DNA of 64,000 bases from Pinus tabuliformis (taxonomy: Eukaryota; Streptophyta; Pinopsida; Pinales; Pinaceae). A program made the translations under genes and the position numbers. Below, piece by piece: positions 50,736 through 61,089 of this stretch. A model generated the notes under the pieces. It was not told the DNA's origin, ran no database searches, and saw only the letters and a program-made list of their open reading frames with translations. The stretch's first letter is position 1. Each line of letters begins with the position of its first letter. Location of the stretch: assembly GCA_031772625.1 (NCBI GenBank), contig CM062818.1, positions 1,276,196,277-1,276,260,276 of the forward strand. The letters run 5' to 3'.

Positions 50736-51331
50736 GGGATACAGTGCGGATTTTTGTATATATCTTTTGTACAGTGATATTTGTATATATCAGCACTTTG
50801 TTTTCATTTTTATATCAGCAAACCAATTGTCAAGGGAGCAGCAGTAAATTTTGTGAAGACACAGCCAATACAAGTGTTCTAGTTTTAAAAAGCTCTATCC
50901 CTGCACTAATCTCAACAAAACAGCAAGAGAAGTACTGTCGAATCACAAGCAATTCATGGTAAAAGCAAATTGTTCGCAGTTTTCAGCCAGAGGGATCAAA
51001 GCAGAGCAATATTTTCGGTTTATATCAACACCCTTGCTCAAAGCAAAAGTAAAGCAAACACATCAGTTTTGATCCATGTTTGAGAATGTTTCAAAGATGC
51101 AATGCTCAAGCAACATTCTACATAATAGCAAGCACGGAGAAGAAAGCAGGCAGTGCTATGCACTTCACATATTTCAGTTAAGGAGAAGGTTGTTCATATT
51201 ACAAAGTTTCAATTACCTAAATAGTCAACCCAAAGAAGTTTTTTAGTCCACAGCAACCATAGAAGATCAAGGCAGTCTGACCTGCTGTTCTTGACTTTTC
51301 ACAAGGAAAAGCCATCCCCAAGTGGAGCCAT
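50736..51331 (+). other. Unit 4 3' untranslated internal region
   Basis: Colinear with the other units; ends AAGTGGAGCCAT before LTR5. Confidence 0.5.
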
Positions 51332-54300
51332 TGTTAGCCTCCTGTTGCAACAGGTGTTCATCTTTCATGATTGACATTTTTACATGCCAAATATGTCATA
51401 CTTCACATGCTACAGTGTTCCATATTTCCAGAAGAGACCAAAGAAGAAGCCATGAAGTGTGCTAGTCCAAATGCCACTGTTGTATTCCACTTTTTATGAG
51501 TTGGTCCAATTTTGAAGAGTTTTCATTCAAGGGAGGTCCAAACAGTCCAATCTTGGTCTCCCTAGGTTTCAATTTCCTGTTTTAGAATATAGAGAATGAT
51601 ATCTGTCCAAACAGTTTAACCTTGGCAGATTTGTAGATAGGTAGAGAATCAAAGGAGCCCAATCGCTTAATCTGGGCCCTTGGCAGAAATAAGTGTAGAT
51701 TTAGATAGGAGGGAAATCAAAAGAAAAATTGTATAGCTGGGTCTGCAAGTCTAAGTGCACCCAATCCAAAATAAGAAAAACTGCTAGGAAAGTAGGCTGG
51801 GTAGGTAGTTTTTGAGGTTACAGAATGATGATTCATGATCAATTTTGTGTTTATAAGTGTCATATCTTTCAGATCACAGTCATGATGCAGTTTTTCACCT
51901 GAAGGAGCTCAAGCTAGACATAACTAACTCCCCTCCCTTCTTATTCCCCAAATCACTCACTGATTTTCCCAAAGAGGTCAAGATCTGCTTGAGCCTCTTA
52001 GTCCCATCATGTTCCACAACATTTGGCCTTGGTGAAGATCTGCCTCACTCAAGGATTTCTACTCTTCTGTTACAAAGTTCTATTTCCCCAAATAGCCTAA
52101 GGTCCCTTACCTTAGCACTTTTTGTTCACCTCCATATTAATTACTAACTATATTATCTAACTCCCTAATCCTTTTCCCCTTCCCCTACTAAAACTATGTA
52201 TAAAAATCCCAAAAAATATAATAATACCCCCCCCCCCTGGCACTATAGCCATATTTCCCTAAAAGTCTGGGAAAAAACAGACCATCTGGGGTTGTTTTTA
52301 GCCCATCCGAGTCTTAATAGGAGTTAGTTTGACACCTGGTCATACTAACAACCTTTTCCCCCTAGTCCTAATCCTCAAAAACCCATTCTTTCACCCTTAT
52401 GCCTAAGTCCCAAGTGTAAAAATATTAACCCGCTCGTTTGTACATAACCGAAAACCCATTTTTCTAAAGTTTTAAACCCCCCCGCCGCGCCGTATGAATA
52501 TTCGCATATTCCCGCGCCCTGTCCCTTAACCCTTCGCCGTATCGTCCTTGCCGCCAGCCATCAGATCTGTCCCGCCGGAGATCTACGGTGGGCGGGCCTT
52601 CCCATGTGGCAAGGGCCCGAGGTTTAGTGTCCGGGAGATGGGCGGTATTGCCGCCGTACTCCCGCCACACGTCACCTTCCCAGGCGTGGCGGAGCCCCCC
52701 TCCCCGAAACCACCTTTGCTCCAGAGCGGTGCGCCCAGAAACCACAAACCGCTCTCCTCTGGGTGACGTAAGCGCCACGTCATACTGCTGCGTCATCCGC
52801 CTGCGTGGCCTCCTGCCACCGTACCGCCGAGTCACCCTGCCACATCACTGCCACCGTGTCCCGTTACCGTACTGCCATGTCACCTTCGTACGTGCTGACG
52901 TCATCCCGCCACGTCATCCACCGTACCATGGCCCTACCTGTTGACGTCATGCTGACGTCATCATCAATTTTTTAGGCGAAAGGCGAAAATCGTGCTTAGG
53001 AAGCCCGGATTCAAATTCTGAGGCATTTTTTCATGCGCGATTAGCGCTAATTGCGCATGGCTACGGGAAAAGGGCCAAAATGGAAAATCCCTAGTTGCGC
53101 AGCCCCCAGCAAGCCCAAAAGGCGCCAAATGACCCGTTTTTCTTCGCAAAGCATGCAGAAAGGATCAAAAGACAGTTCTAAAGGAAACAGAGGGCTGAAA
53201 CAGCGACCATTAAATTTTGATTTGACCCACAGAAGGAGAAACCGACCCGATTCATTTGTCAAAGAGTATCAGAGGAAAGACGAAGCGACAAAGAGTATTA
53301 GTTAAATTTTTAATGGAAGTCTTCAATTCCCAAAGCAGGTCTACATTAAATGACCTCCAGCAAAGTCAAATCAGGAGGTGTAAGCCCATCCCAGCTCTCA
53401 AATCACAGTTAAAGCATTTAAAGCCACCAAACCACAATGGAGCAGAAGTCCATGCGCAGTTATTGCAGAAGCACTGCACCAAGCCACCGAGGACAACGCA
53501 TTAATTCAGTTTTGATACGGCTGCCCTCAACGCAACCCATAGATATTTTCTTGCATTTATTGCTGATAAGGTTAGGTTAAAATTAATCATCTACTTTCAG
53601 ACCTATTTAGGTCACAGATGTAATAAACAATTTTAGAGAATTTTCCCTATATATACCACCCTCTGTATTGTTTCAAGGGTTGGTCAATTGATAACTTTTC
53701 ATTAGAGACTCGCAGTGTATGTTTGATACTTTTCTTTAATCAAAGATTGCTGAAGATATTGGAGGAACGACTGTCTGATGTGTTTTTAATGGTATCTGGA
53801 TACTGAATGATGGAATTCTTGTGCTACAACATGACTCAATAAGTTCTCTTACCTCTGTTTTAATCATTTCACCCTCTAAATAGCAAAAAGAAAGATTAGC
53901 TTAGAACTTGTTTAACTGCACTCTAGGCTCGATTTTTGTTGTTTCTTTATGTTTTCATCTGAAATGAATTGGACATGAATATGAATTCCCCATGGCTTAT
54001 ATTTACCCTAATTCACATGTGTTTGATAGTTATCTAGGGATTCTTTACTGCCCCTAGATAGAGATCGTTCACCCTTCTCTGTTAAGCTGATGTGAGAGAT
54101 TCTTGATTGCCTCTCCTTCCTTAGCATTCTTTCCATCCTTTAAACTTGAAAAATTGTTCCATGTGCAGCTATCTTGCTCCTTATTCCTCCTGTGACAAAG
54201 AAAACGCACCAGCAGTCTTACTCCTTGACTCCACGCCCAATGGTTTGAAATTTTCACACTACACCTGCCTCTTTATCTGAAAAACATCAATCTTCCCACT

Positions 54301-54483
54301 AAAACACAAACAAAACCCCCTGAGCTCAATAGCTAGCCTAAAATCATCATCAACAAAGCTAAATCACAAAGAGAGAGCCCTCTCTGACTGCACGTGGTCT
54401 AGAACCTGTAGTCCAAATTTGGTCTGTGGTTACCTTAGCCGTATCCCTTTACTCCAACCTGAGGGACAACCTGAGTGATAACA
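51332..54483 (+). repeat. LTR5 (3' end of chain)
   Basis: 3152 bp, TGTTAGCC to GATAACA, followed directly by CCTTC rather than by a primer binding site. It has several private changes in U5, including two in the second hairpin (ACTGCACGT and ACCTGTAGT). The last bases match LTR2. Confidence 0.92.
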
Positions 54484-54488
54484 CCTTC
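54484..54488. repeat. Right 5-bp target site duplication (CCTTC) of the LTR chain
   Basis: Directly follows the final TAACA and matches 11705-11709. Confidence 0.85.
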
Positions 54489-54560
54489 TAAGCCCTAAAT
54501 TTCGAAACTTCTCTTAGACACACTTGTATAAAAAAATCACTTCTGGTTCAAGAGCAACAA

Positions 54561-54665
54561 GAGAAAAATGTTTTCATCTCTGCAACTTCTGGAGTAGCTG
54601 GACAACTTGTTGTTTAGTTTGCAAAGATGCATGGGTGTTATGTTGTTGGGAGTGCTAGAAGTGTA
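54561..54665 (+). pseudogene. Exon fragment resembling NADP-dependent 2-alkenal/double-bond reductase
   Basis: Frame reads EKNVFISATSGVAGQLVV, a TAG at about 54615, then FAKMHGCYVVGSARS. This is the glycine-rich nucleotide-binding region of the zinc-independent medium-chain reductase family that includes plant 2-alkenal and phenylpropenal double-bond reductases. The stop and loss of the following conserved region show it is not functional. It lies 72 bp right of the LTR chain, so the chain inserted in or beside this decayed gene. Family call by eye; no other exon was confidently seen. Confidence 0.6.
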
Positions 54666-55026
54666 TGATCAAAGGAGGATATTGCCAAATTTTGGAAAAA
54701 AAAAAAAAAACACATCTAGGACTCAAATTTGTTAAAAAAACACATCTAGGACGCAAATTGTTATCTTCATTGATGGGAATTGGATGTACGCAAAGGTATT
54801 TGTTTCTATGAATGGCAGAGATGCTCATGCACACTCTTGCACACTGTGGTACACCATGGCATGTAGATCCAATGCTTATAAGTGCCTGGAACATTCTTCT
54901 CCAAGGATGAAAATGTGTAGCAATAAAGTCAGTGAATCTTCATTTCAGTTATAAAAGTTCCAAAAATATTTTGCATGAGGTATCATTCACAAGTGATCCA
55001 GATCTTAGAAAGCAATATCCAAAGAG

Positions 55027-55031
55027 GATTT
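55027..55031. repeat. Left target site duplication (GATTT) of the copia element
   Basis: GATTT precedes TGTTGAAAATGC; the matching GATTT is at 59131-59135. Confidence 0.85.
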
Positions 55032-56160
55032 TGTTGAAAATGCAACAAGATGATGGAGCTTAGTGGAAAAGAGTCGCCTTCACTAAGTGGGCCTACAGAC
55101 TATTTTTGGCGCAAAGTCTATTTTTAGACATATGGATCATGGTCTATGAGTTGCAGGATGTTGTTTATGGATGATTGGTCATGTTGGGAAAAATAGATGG
55201 AATTCGATTTTTGGTTCACAGCGGAGTGATCAGAGTCTATTTTTAGACTGCCAGGCTAAAAATAGAAACAGTCAAATATTATTAGCCCTTAGTAATATTT
55301 GGACTCTAAACATTATCTTATTCTCTTGGAGCACTTCAGTTCGAGCTACGGATGTGGCACATGCAGCTGACAGAAGGAATCACGTGGTTTCTTATGTGTT
55401 AGTTGAGCTATTGCATGGAGGACTTCAGTTAGAACTCATGCATGTGAGTTCTGTGGAGTTGGATGTGGAATTGATGGAGTTGTGTTCAATTTGACTTAGT
55501 TGAACTAGTTGTATTTAGTCCAACTAAAGAATACACTAGTGATGAGTTGTGTGAATTGATTGTTAATTAATTCACTAATTATTAACTCATAAAGCAACTA
55601 AAGAATACATCAGTTAACTAAGTGCATGGACAGTTCAACAGAGACAGGTGTTAGAGGTAAGTGAAAGGGTGAGTTGTGACTATCAGTTGTGCGTGAGATT
55701 TGCACATGCATGGGATTGAGTTATGCCAATGAGGACTGCGTAGTGTGGGCCAATATCAAGGCAATTGTAGCTTGTGCTCACGTGATTCTCTTGTAGGATT
55801 GTGAAGTGGAGGCAGGCAAAGCAGCGAAGGAGATTTGAAGCTGTGACTTATTTGGATCTGAGCTAGTTTTGTGTGTAACAAGTGGAGATAGTGCTGAGTA
55901 CTTGTGAGGAGTATTGTACTATGTATTGTTACATGTTCTCAATCATTATAATATACAGATAGTGTGGGGTTTTCAGCTGTATGCTTTCCCCGGGTTACAT
56001 ACTGTGTTAATGTGTGCATGCGATTGATGTTTCATTGTTTTTGATGCTGCTAAATTGATGATCAACGTAGAGGAGATTATGTATTATGCATGTATTCCGC
56101 AATAGTGTATAATCAGGATAATCTCTGTGAATAAGTGTCATATTATTCAAAATTTCTACA
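55032..56160 (+). repeat. Copia 5' LTR
   Basis: 1129 bp, starts TGTTGAAAATGC, ends ATTTCTACA. The frame at 55171-55494 recurs at 58141-58464 because it lies inside the LTR; it is not a gene. Confidence 0.9.
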
Positions 56161-56172
56161 TGGTATTAGAGC
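56161..56172 (+). other. Copia primer binding site (initiator tRNA-Met type)
   Basis: TGGTATTAGAGC directly after the LTR. One C-to-T change from the usual copia word TGGTATCAGAGC. Confidence 0.85.
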
Positions 56173-56373
56173 AGAGTTGATCATCAGATCTATTATTCAG
56201 AAAGTGTTTACATTTCATTTCTTCAGGCAGCAGCGTTTTCTTGGTGAATCCCCATACAGTCGATCTCTGTACAAGAAATACTTTGTTCTCACGAATTTTA
56301 TATCATAAGCGGTTGAGTTTTGAGCTGGTGGAATTCGAATTTGCAGCAGTGTTTTCTTGGTGTCAAAGTTGAA

Positions 56374-56802
56374 ATGTCTTTCAACGGATTGCGATTGGAG
56401 TATGCTCTTGAGGGCAGCTCGAACTATATTGCATGGAAGGACAGGATGGAGGCGGTGTTAGATCATAATGGGTTGAAGGATTTCATAGAGGCTGAGGTCC
56501 CAAAACCTACTAACGCTGCTGAAGTTGTGGTTTGGCAAAAGAAGACAGCAAAGTGTCGAAGGATTTTGTTGGAGGGCGTGAAGGATCACATTGTGTCTAG
56601 CCTGCATGGAAAGGCTTCTCCATATTTGATGTGGAAAGCGTTGACAGATCTATTCCAAAGCAAGAGTGACCAGAGGAAGTTGGCACTCAAGGATAAACTC
56701 AGAAACATCAAAGCTAAGAATGGAGATGCCACATATTGTCCGCAGAAGAAGAAAAATAAGCAAGTTGTTGGATCTGCAGTGGGAGAGGCCTTAGCCTCGT
56801 AG
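56374..56802 (+). pseudogene. Copia gag remnant
   Basis: From ATG 56374: MSFNGLRLEYALEGSSNYIA, then WKDRMEAVLDHNGLKDFIEAE and LMWKALTDLFQ, the N-terminal gag pattern of plant copia elements. After NIKAKNGD the text jumps to a Lys-rich stretch and TAG (56800-56802). Most of the gag C-terminus, including the CCHC knuckle, has been lost. The start codon is chosen as the first ATG in the frame; the upstream open part lacks one. Confidence 0.8.
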
Positions 56803-57507
56803 TTTGAGCTGGATTTTTCGCTGATCGCATGCTTGGTATCAAGTGTGATGGGATCAGTATGGTTCTTGGACAGTGGTGCATCTTCTCACATGACAGGAGA
56901 TCGAGATTTGTTTTCTGATCTGGATGAGAAAGATCTTGGAGTGCACATCGAGATGAGCGATGATGGTAGATACAGTGCGACTGGTATCGGTACCATTTCC
57001 TTTGAGAGGGAGTCTGGTAAACCCTTCAGATTGAAGGAAGTGATGCATGTTCCAGGATTGAAGAAGAATCTTATCTCTGTGGCGATGTTAGAAGACAAGG
57101 GATATGATGTTGTCTTTAGCGAGGGAAAGGCTTTCCTACGCAGCAAGACAACTGGAGAAACCCGGAAGATAGGGGTTCGAGTTAGGAACCTTTATCAGTT
57201 GCATGTAGATGCATGCAAAGCCTTGAGCAGCGAGGCAACTGATGGAGACTTGGTGGTTGAGAGGGAGCGTATATTACCTCTCAACATGCAGAGCCAGAAG
57301 AAGTCTCAGATGATTGTGGAGGAGCCACGATTGGTGCAGCAACTTCAGGAGGTTGTGGAGCAGCCACAACAAGGGAAGCTGAGAGGAGATCGAGTAGAGA
57401 CATCTACTCATGCAGAGACCTCCAGTAGGGGGAAACTTCAAGCCAGGTGGGCTGAGGGATCACATGTAGCCATGCCTCCAAGTAGGAGGTGGGGTGATGT
57501 GGATTGA
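56803..57507 (+). pseudogene. Copia protease and pre-integrase remnant
   Basis: Same frame as gag after the TAG. WFLDSGASSHMTGDRDLF is the copia protease active site, followed by MHVPGLKKNLISVAMLEDKG and LYQLHVDACKA (gag-pre-integrase region). From about 57250 the sequence becomes Gln/Glu/Arg-rich with no integrase or RT motif, so the catalytic core of pol was deleted. Ends TGA at 57505-57507. Confidence 0.85.
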
Positions 57508-57975
57508 TCATCCCAAGGAGGAGGGGCAAGATCCTTGAGGTACCCAACCTCTTGGATGAGACCTTGCTACGGGATCCCCGATGTGGAGTAGCTGGAACTG
57601 ACTGATTGGGTAGAGACAGATGCGGATGGAGCAGCAGAGAGAGCGACAGTGTAGGGAATCCAAGGACAGTGCATAGCTAGCAGGCTGCAGCAATGCGAGA
57701 GGCACAAGTGTTTTGCACAGTGCTAGGTGGCACAGAGAAGTGTGCAATGGTGCGAGATGCATGGAGATGTTGCAGTAGCGCAGATGTCAAAGAGGGAGCA
57801 CTTGTCAGCAGCAGGTAGAGCTTCAGCATCAGAGTATGTTCCTAGCCCAACGGAGTGGTCAGTTGGGAGTGTTTTTGTTCCAAGTGTTGTTAGAGCAAGT
57901 GGACCGGGAAAATGTGTTGCATGCAGAATATTCCAGTGTTGCAGGATAGGGGTTGCAGATAATCCATATCTTGTT
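57508..57975 (+). other. Copia internal non-coding remainder
   Basis: Short frames only; no RT (YVDD) or RNase H motif on the plus strand. Confidence 0.5.
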
Positions 57976-57984
57976 GAGAGGGAG
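57976..57984 (+). other. Copia polypurine tract
   Basis: GAGAGGGAG directly before the right LTR. Confidence 0.75.
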
Positions 57985-59130
57985 TGTTGAAAATGCAACA
58001 AGATGATGGAGCTTAGTGGAAAGGAGTCACCTTCACTAAGTGGGCCCGCAGGCTATTTTTGGCGCAAAGTCTATTTTTAGACTATGTCTATTTTTAGACA
58101 TATGGATCATGGTCTATGAGTTGCAGGATGTTGTTTATGGATGATTGGTCATGTTGGGAAAAATAGATGGACTTCTATTTTTGGTTCACAGCGGAGTGAT
58201 CAGAGTCTATTTTTAGATTGCCAAGCTAAAAATAGAAACAGTAAAATATTATTGGCCCTTAGTAATATTTGGACTCTAAACATTATCTTATTCTCTTGGA
58301 GCACTTCAGTTCGAGCTACGGATGTGGCACATGCAGCTGACAGAAGGAATCACGTGGTTTCTTATGTGTTAGTTGAGCTATTGCATGGAGGACTTCAGTT
58401 AGAACTCATGCATGTGAGTTCTGTGGAGTTGTATGTGGAGTTGATGGAGTTGTGTTTAGTTTGACTTAGTTGAACTAGTTGTATTTAGTCTAACTAAAGA
58501 ATACACTAGTGATGAGTTGTGTGAATTGATTTTTAATTAATTCACTAATTATTAACTCATAAAACAACTAAAGAATACATCAGTTAACTAAGTGCATGGA
58601 CAGTTCAACAGAGACAGGTGTTAGAGGTAAGTGAAAGGGTGAGTTGTGACTATCAATTGTGCATGAGATTTGCACATGCATGGGATTGGGTTATGCCAAT
58701 GAGGACTGCGCAGTGTGGGCCAATATCAAGGCAATTGTAGCTTGTGCTCACGTGATTCTCTTGCAAGATTGTGCAATGGAGGCAGGCAAAGCAGCGGAGG
58801 AGATTTGAACCTGTGACTTGTTCAGATCTGAGCTTGTTTTGTGTGTAACAGGTGGAGATAGTGTTGATTACTTGTGAGGAGTATTGTACTATGTATTGTT
58901 ACATGTTCTCAATCATTATAATATACATATAGTGTGGGGTTTTCAGCTGTATGCTTTCCCCGGGTTACATACTGTGTTAATGTGTGCATGCGATTGATGT
59001 TTCATTGTTTTTGATGCTGCTAAATTGATGATCAACGTAGAGGAGATTATGTATTATGCATGTATTCCGCAATAGTGTATAATCAGGATAATCTCTGTGA
59101 ATAAGTGTCATATTATTCAAAATTTCTACA
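57985..59130 (+). repeat. Copia 3' LTR
   Basis: 1146 bp. Colinear with the left LTR except for a 17-bp tandem duplication around 58064-58096 (GTCTATTTTTAGACTAT words) and point changes. Followed by GATTT. Confidence 0.9.
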
Positions 59131-59135
59131 GATTT

Positions 59136-59437
59136 TTTATCCCTTTGCAAATGAGGAATCATTTCCAGTAGTTTAGTGATAATGATGCATAATTTCGAGG
59201 ATTTATTTGCATCTTATGAAACCCTTTTTAGGGGGTTTTCACTTGTTATTTTGAAGTGGAATTGGAACCAAATTTGCAGTCCTTTCACCTGATTTTTCTA
59301 AGAGCTTCTAATTGAAGCAAAATATGTTGATTTGCAATGCTAAGAGAGCCTACAGGCAGCTGTATCATGCAGATTCTGAAGACAGAAATCTGGTACAATC
59401 ATAAGAGTGTGGAAGCATCACATTTGGCAGTAAAAGC
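59136..59437. other. Host flank right of the copia element
   Basis: No gene recognised. It is the continuation of 54489-55031 once the copia insertion is set aside. Confidence 0.4.
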
Positions 59438-61089
59438 ATCCAGAATTATGGAAGGAAAAGAGCCAATAATATGTTCCAAAGAATGTCAACGGTATCAGTG
59501 TGCATGACAGTAATGAGAAGAATCCTTGGAGTTTGAAGAATTGCCTCCAAATCTAGCTAATGGAGTAAGTAAAAGAATTTTGCTGCCCTGGATGATTACT
59601 CTCATGAGGTAAGTCCAAATGAAAAGAGCTATCCTCTTCATAGTGAAATTCACTTAATGTTTTTCATCCAGAGATAAGTCTCTCTCCTGTGAAGGAGATT
59701 TGAAAGACATTGGTTCATTAAACACTACTTGTCAGCTTAATATAAACCTGCACTTGGAAAAAGATCTTTTATTCCTTATCAAATGTGTAGTCTGTCCAAC
59801 TGCAGGATGTCTGATCCATATCAATATTTCTGGTCATTTCAAATTGAAGATGCAGCTACAGTTGTAGAACTACTTTGTTGACTGAGATTTCAAACAAACA
59901 TCATAACATTATTGATGAACTTCCTGTCATGGAAAATGAAACAATTAAAAAAAACGCAGAGTTATTCAGACAACAACATATATTTGCCTATTATAAAGGA
60001 GCATAAATTCTTCTTCAGAAATTCAACTGTCCATCCATTGGGTATACAATTTTTAGTTTTTTGGAGTTTAAAACTACTTTTATCTCCTCTTTGGACACCT
60101 CTTCCTCGAAGTATATGTTCATTTCATCACTGATAATGCTAGGAAATAGCTTGATAATTTTCATGATTTCACACATATTTGTTGCCATTAGACTTTTAAA
60201 ATGTTGCTTTCTCACTTCAGTTATCTCCTTAAAAGACTTATTAACCCTAGAGCTATATGGCTTATTGTTTTCCCAAATAATGTTAATGTTTCTTGTATGA
60301 CTTGCGTACTTGTGAAAATTTTTAGTATTCCTGTCACTTTCAGAGAACAAGATGGTTCTCCTTTTTAGCTTAGTTTATTTTTCCTCTTTGGCAAGGTGGT
60401 TTGTTTTCCCTTCCAGCTCATTGAGAGGATTGATTTCATCTTTCAAAAACACCCTTGCTTTATTATTATTAGAGGTTTTTAATTCATTTTTCAACATCCT
60501 TTAAATATTTTTGAACAAAGCTTTGAGCTCAATCTGCAGCTTCACCTTTTACCCTTTTCATATTGTCTATGAAATGCTTCATGTCTCTGTCCTCACTATT
60601 ACTATCGTAATGTCTTCAATTCTTTATGACCACAGCCTTGGAATCCTTTTTATTTAGCTAGTAAGTGATTAAACTTAAAGGGGCATGGAGGATTTTTACT
60701 CTCTAATTCAATTTGCAGCAATATAGGGCGAGCTTCCCTAAACAATTTATGATCTCACTCTTTGAATCTAACATCAACTGAGTAGCAACACAGGATTTAT
60801 CTAGCCTTTTTGAAATTCCACTTCTGCCTTTTTACTTATTTCTCTAGTAGGTGCTTATTTAATTGGTTCTACATCAATCAACTTTTGAACTTCAAAGAAA
60901 TGACTGAAAAATCATTTAGAAATGGGGTTTTTCTTGCTGCAAGGGCCCCACTGATTGTCAATCGTGCCCTTTCCCTCCTCTTTTTTTGAAACCATGACTT
61001 TGCTTTAGAGTTATTAGAGTTTCTTCCAATGGAGACTTGGTGGTGATCCTGATCAAGTGCTAAACCCCCTTCCAGACCCCAAAATCACC
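59438..61089 (-). pseudogene. LINE (L1-like) ORF2 relic, right copy
   Basis: Colinear and highly similar to 9893-11538, with the same boundaries of similarity on both sides. The frame 60350-60015 (minus) begins MFSESDRNTKNFHKYASHTRN, the LINE endonuclease-RT linker motif; upstream frames are more broken than in the left copy. Both copies have the same orientation and flank the LTR chain and copia element. Confidence 0.75.

Larger units (their letters stand above)
11710..54483 (+). mobile_element. Tandem chain of four Tat-like Ty3/gypsy retrotransposon units sharing five LTRs
   Basis: Order on the plus strand: LTR1 11710-14859, internal 1 14860-20978, LTR2 20979-24117, internal 2 24118-30911, LTR3 30912-34060, internal 3 34061-41127, LTR4 41128-44278, internal 4 44279-51331, LTR5 51332-54483. 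Adjacent units share one LTR; no genomic DNA lies between them. Internal lengths are 6119, 6794, 7067 and 7053 bp, and the differences are accounted for by indels I can locate. One 5-bp duplication flanks the entire chain. Lineage call: Ty3/gypsy domain order with an extra aRNH, very long LTRs, and a tRNA-Arg-like primer site, as in Tat (Ogre/Retand-related) elements. Internal unequal recombination between LTRs is the simplest origin; an assembly artefact must be excluded. Confidence 0.92.
55032..59130 (+). mobile_element. Ty1/copia LTR retrotransposon, internally deleted
   Basis: 4099 bp with two LTRs, an initiator-Met-type primer site, gag and protease remnants, a purine tract and a 5-bp target duplication. 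Integrase, reverse transcriptase and RNase H are missing, so it cannot move unaided. The LTRs differ by scattered substitutions and one 17-bp tandem duplication in the right LTR, so the insertion is not recent. Confidence 0.92.

Noticed and set aside
11710-54483. Satellite DNA with a 10-kb monomer
   Set aside because: Each period contains LTR, primer site, gag-pol and LTR boundaries with TGTTA/TAACA ends and an outer TSD, so it is a retrotransposon chain.
55171-55494. 107-codon ORF repeated at 58141-58464 as a gene pair
   Set aside because: Both lie inside the copia LTRs and have no motif.
56161-57984. Functional copia polyprotein
   Set aside because: A TAG separates gag from protease, the gag C-terminus is missing, and no integrase, RT or RNase H motif remains.
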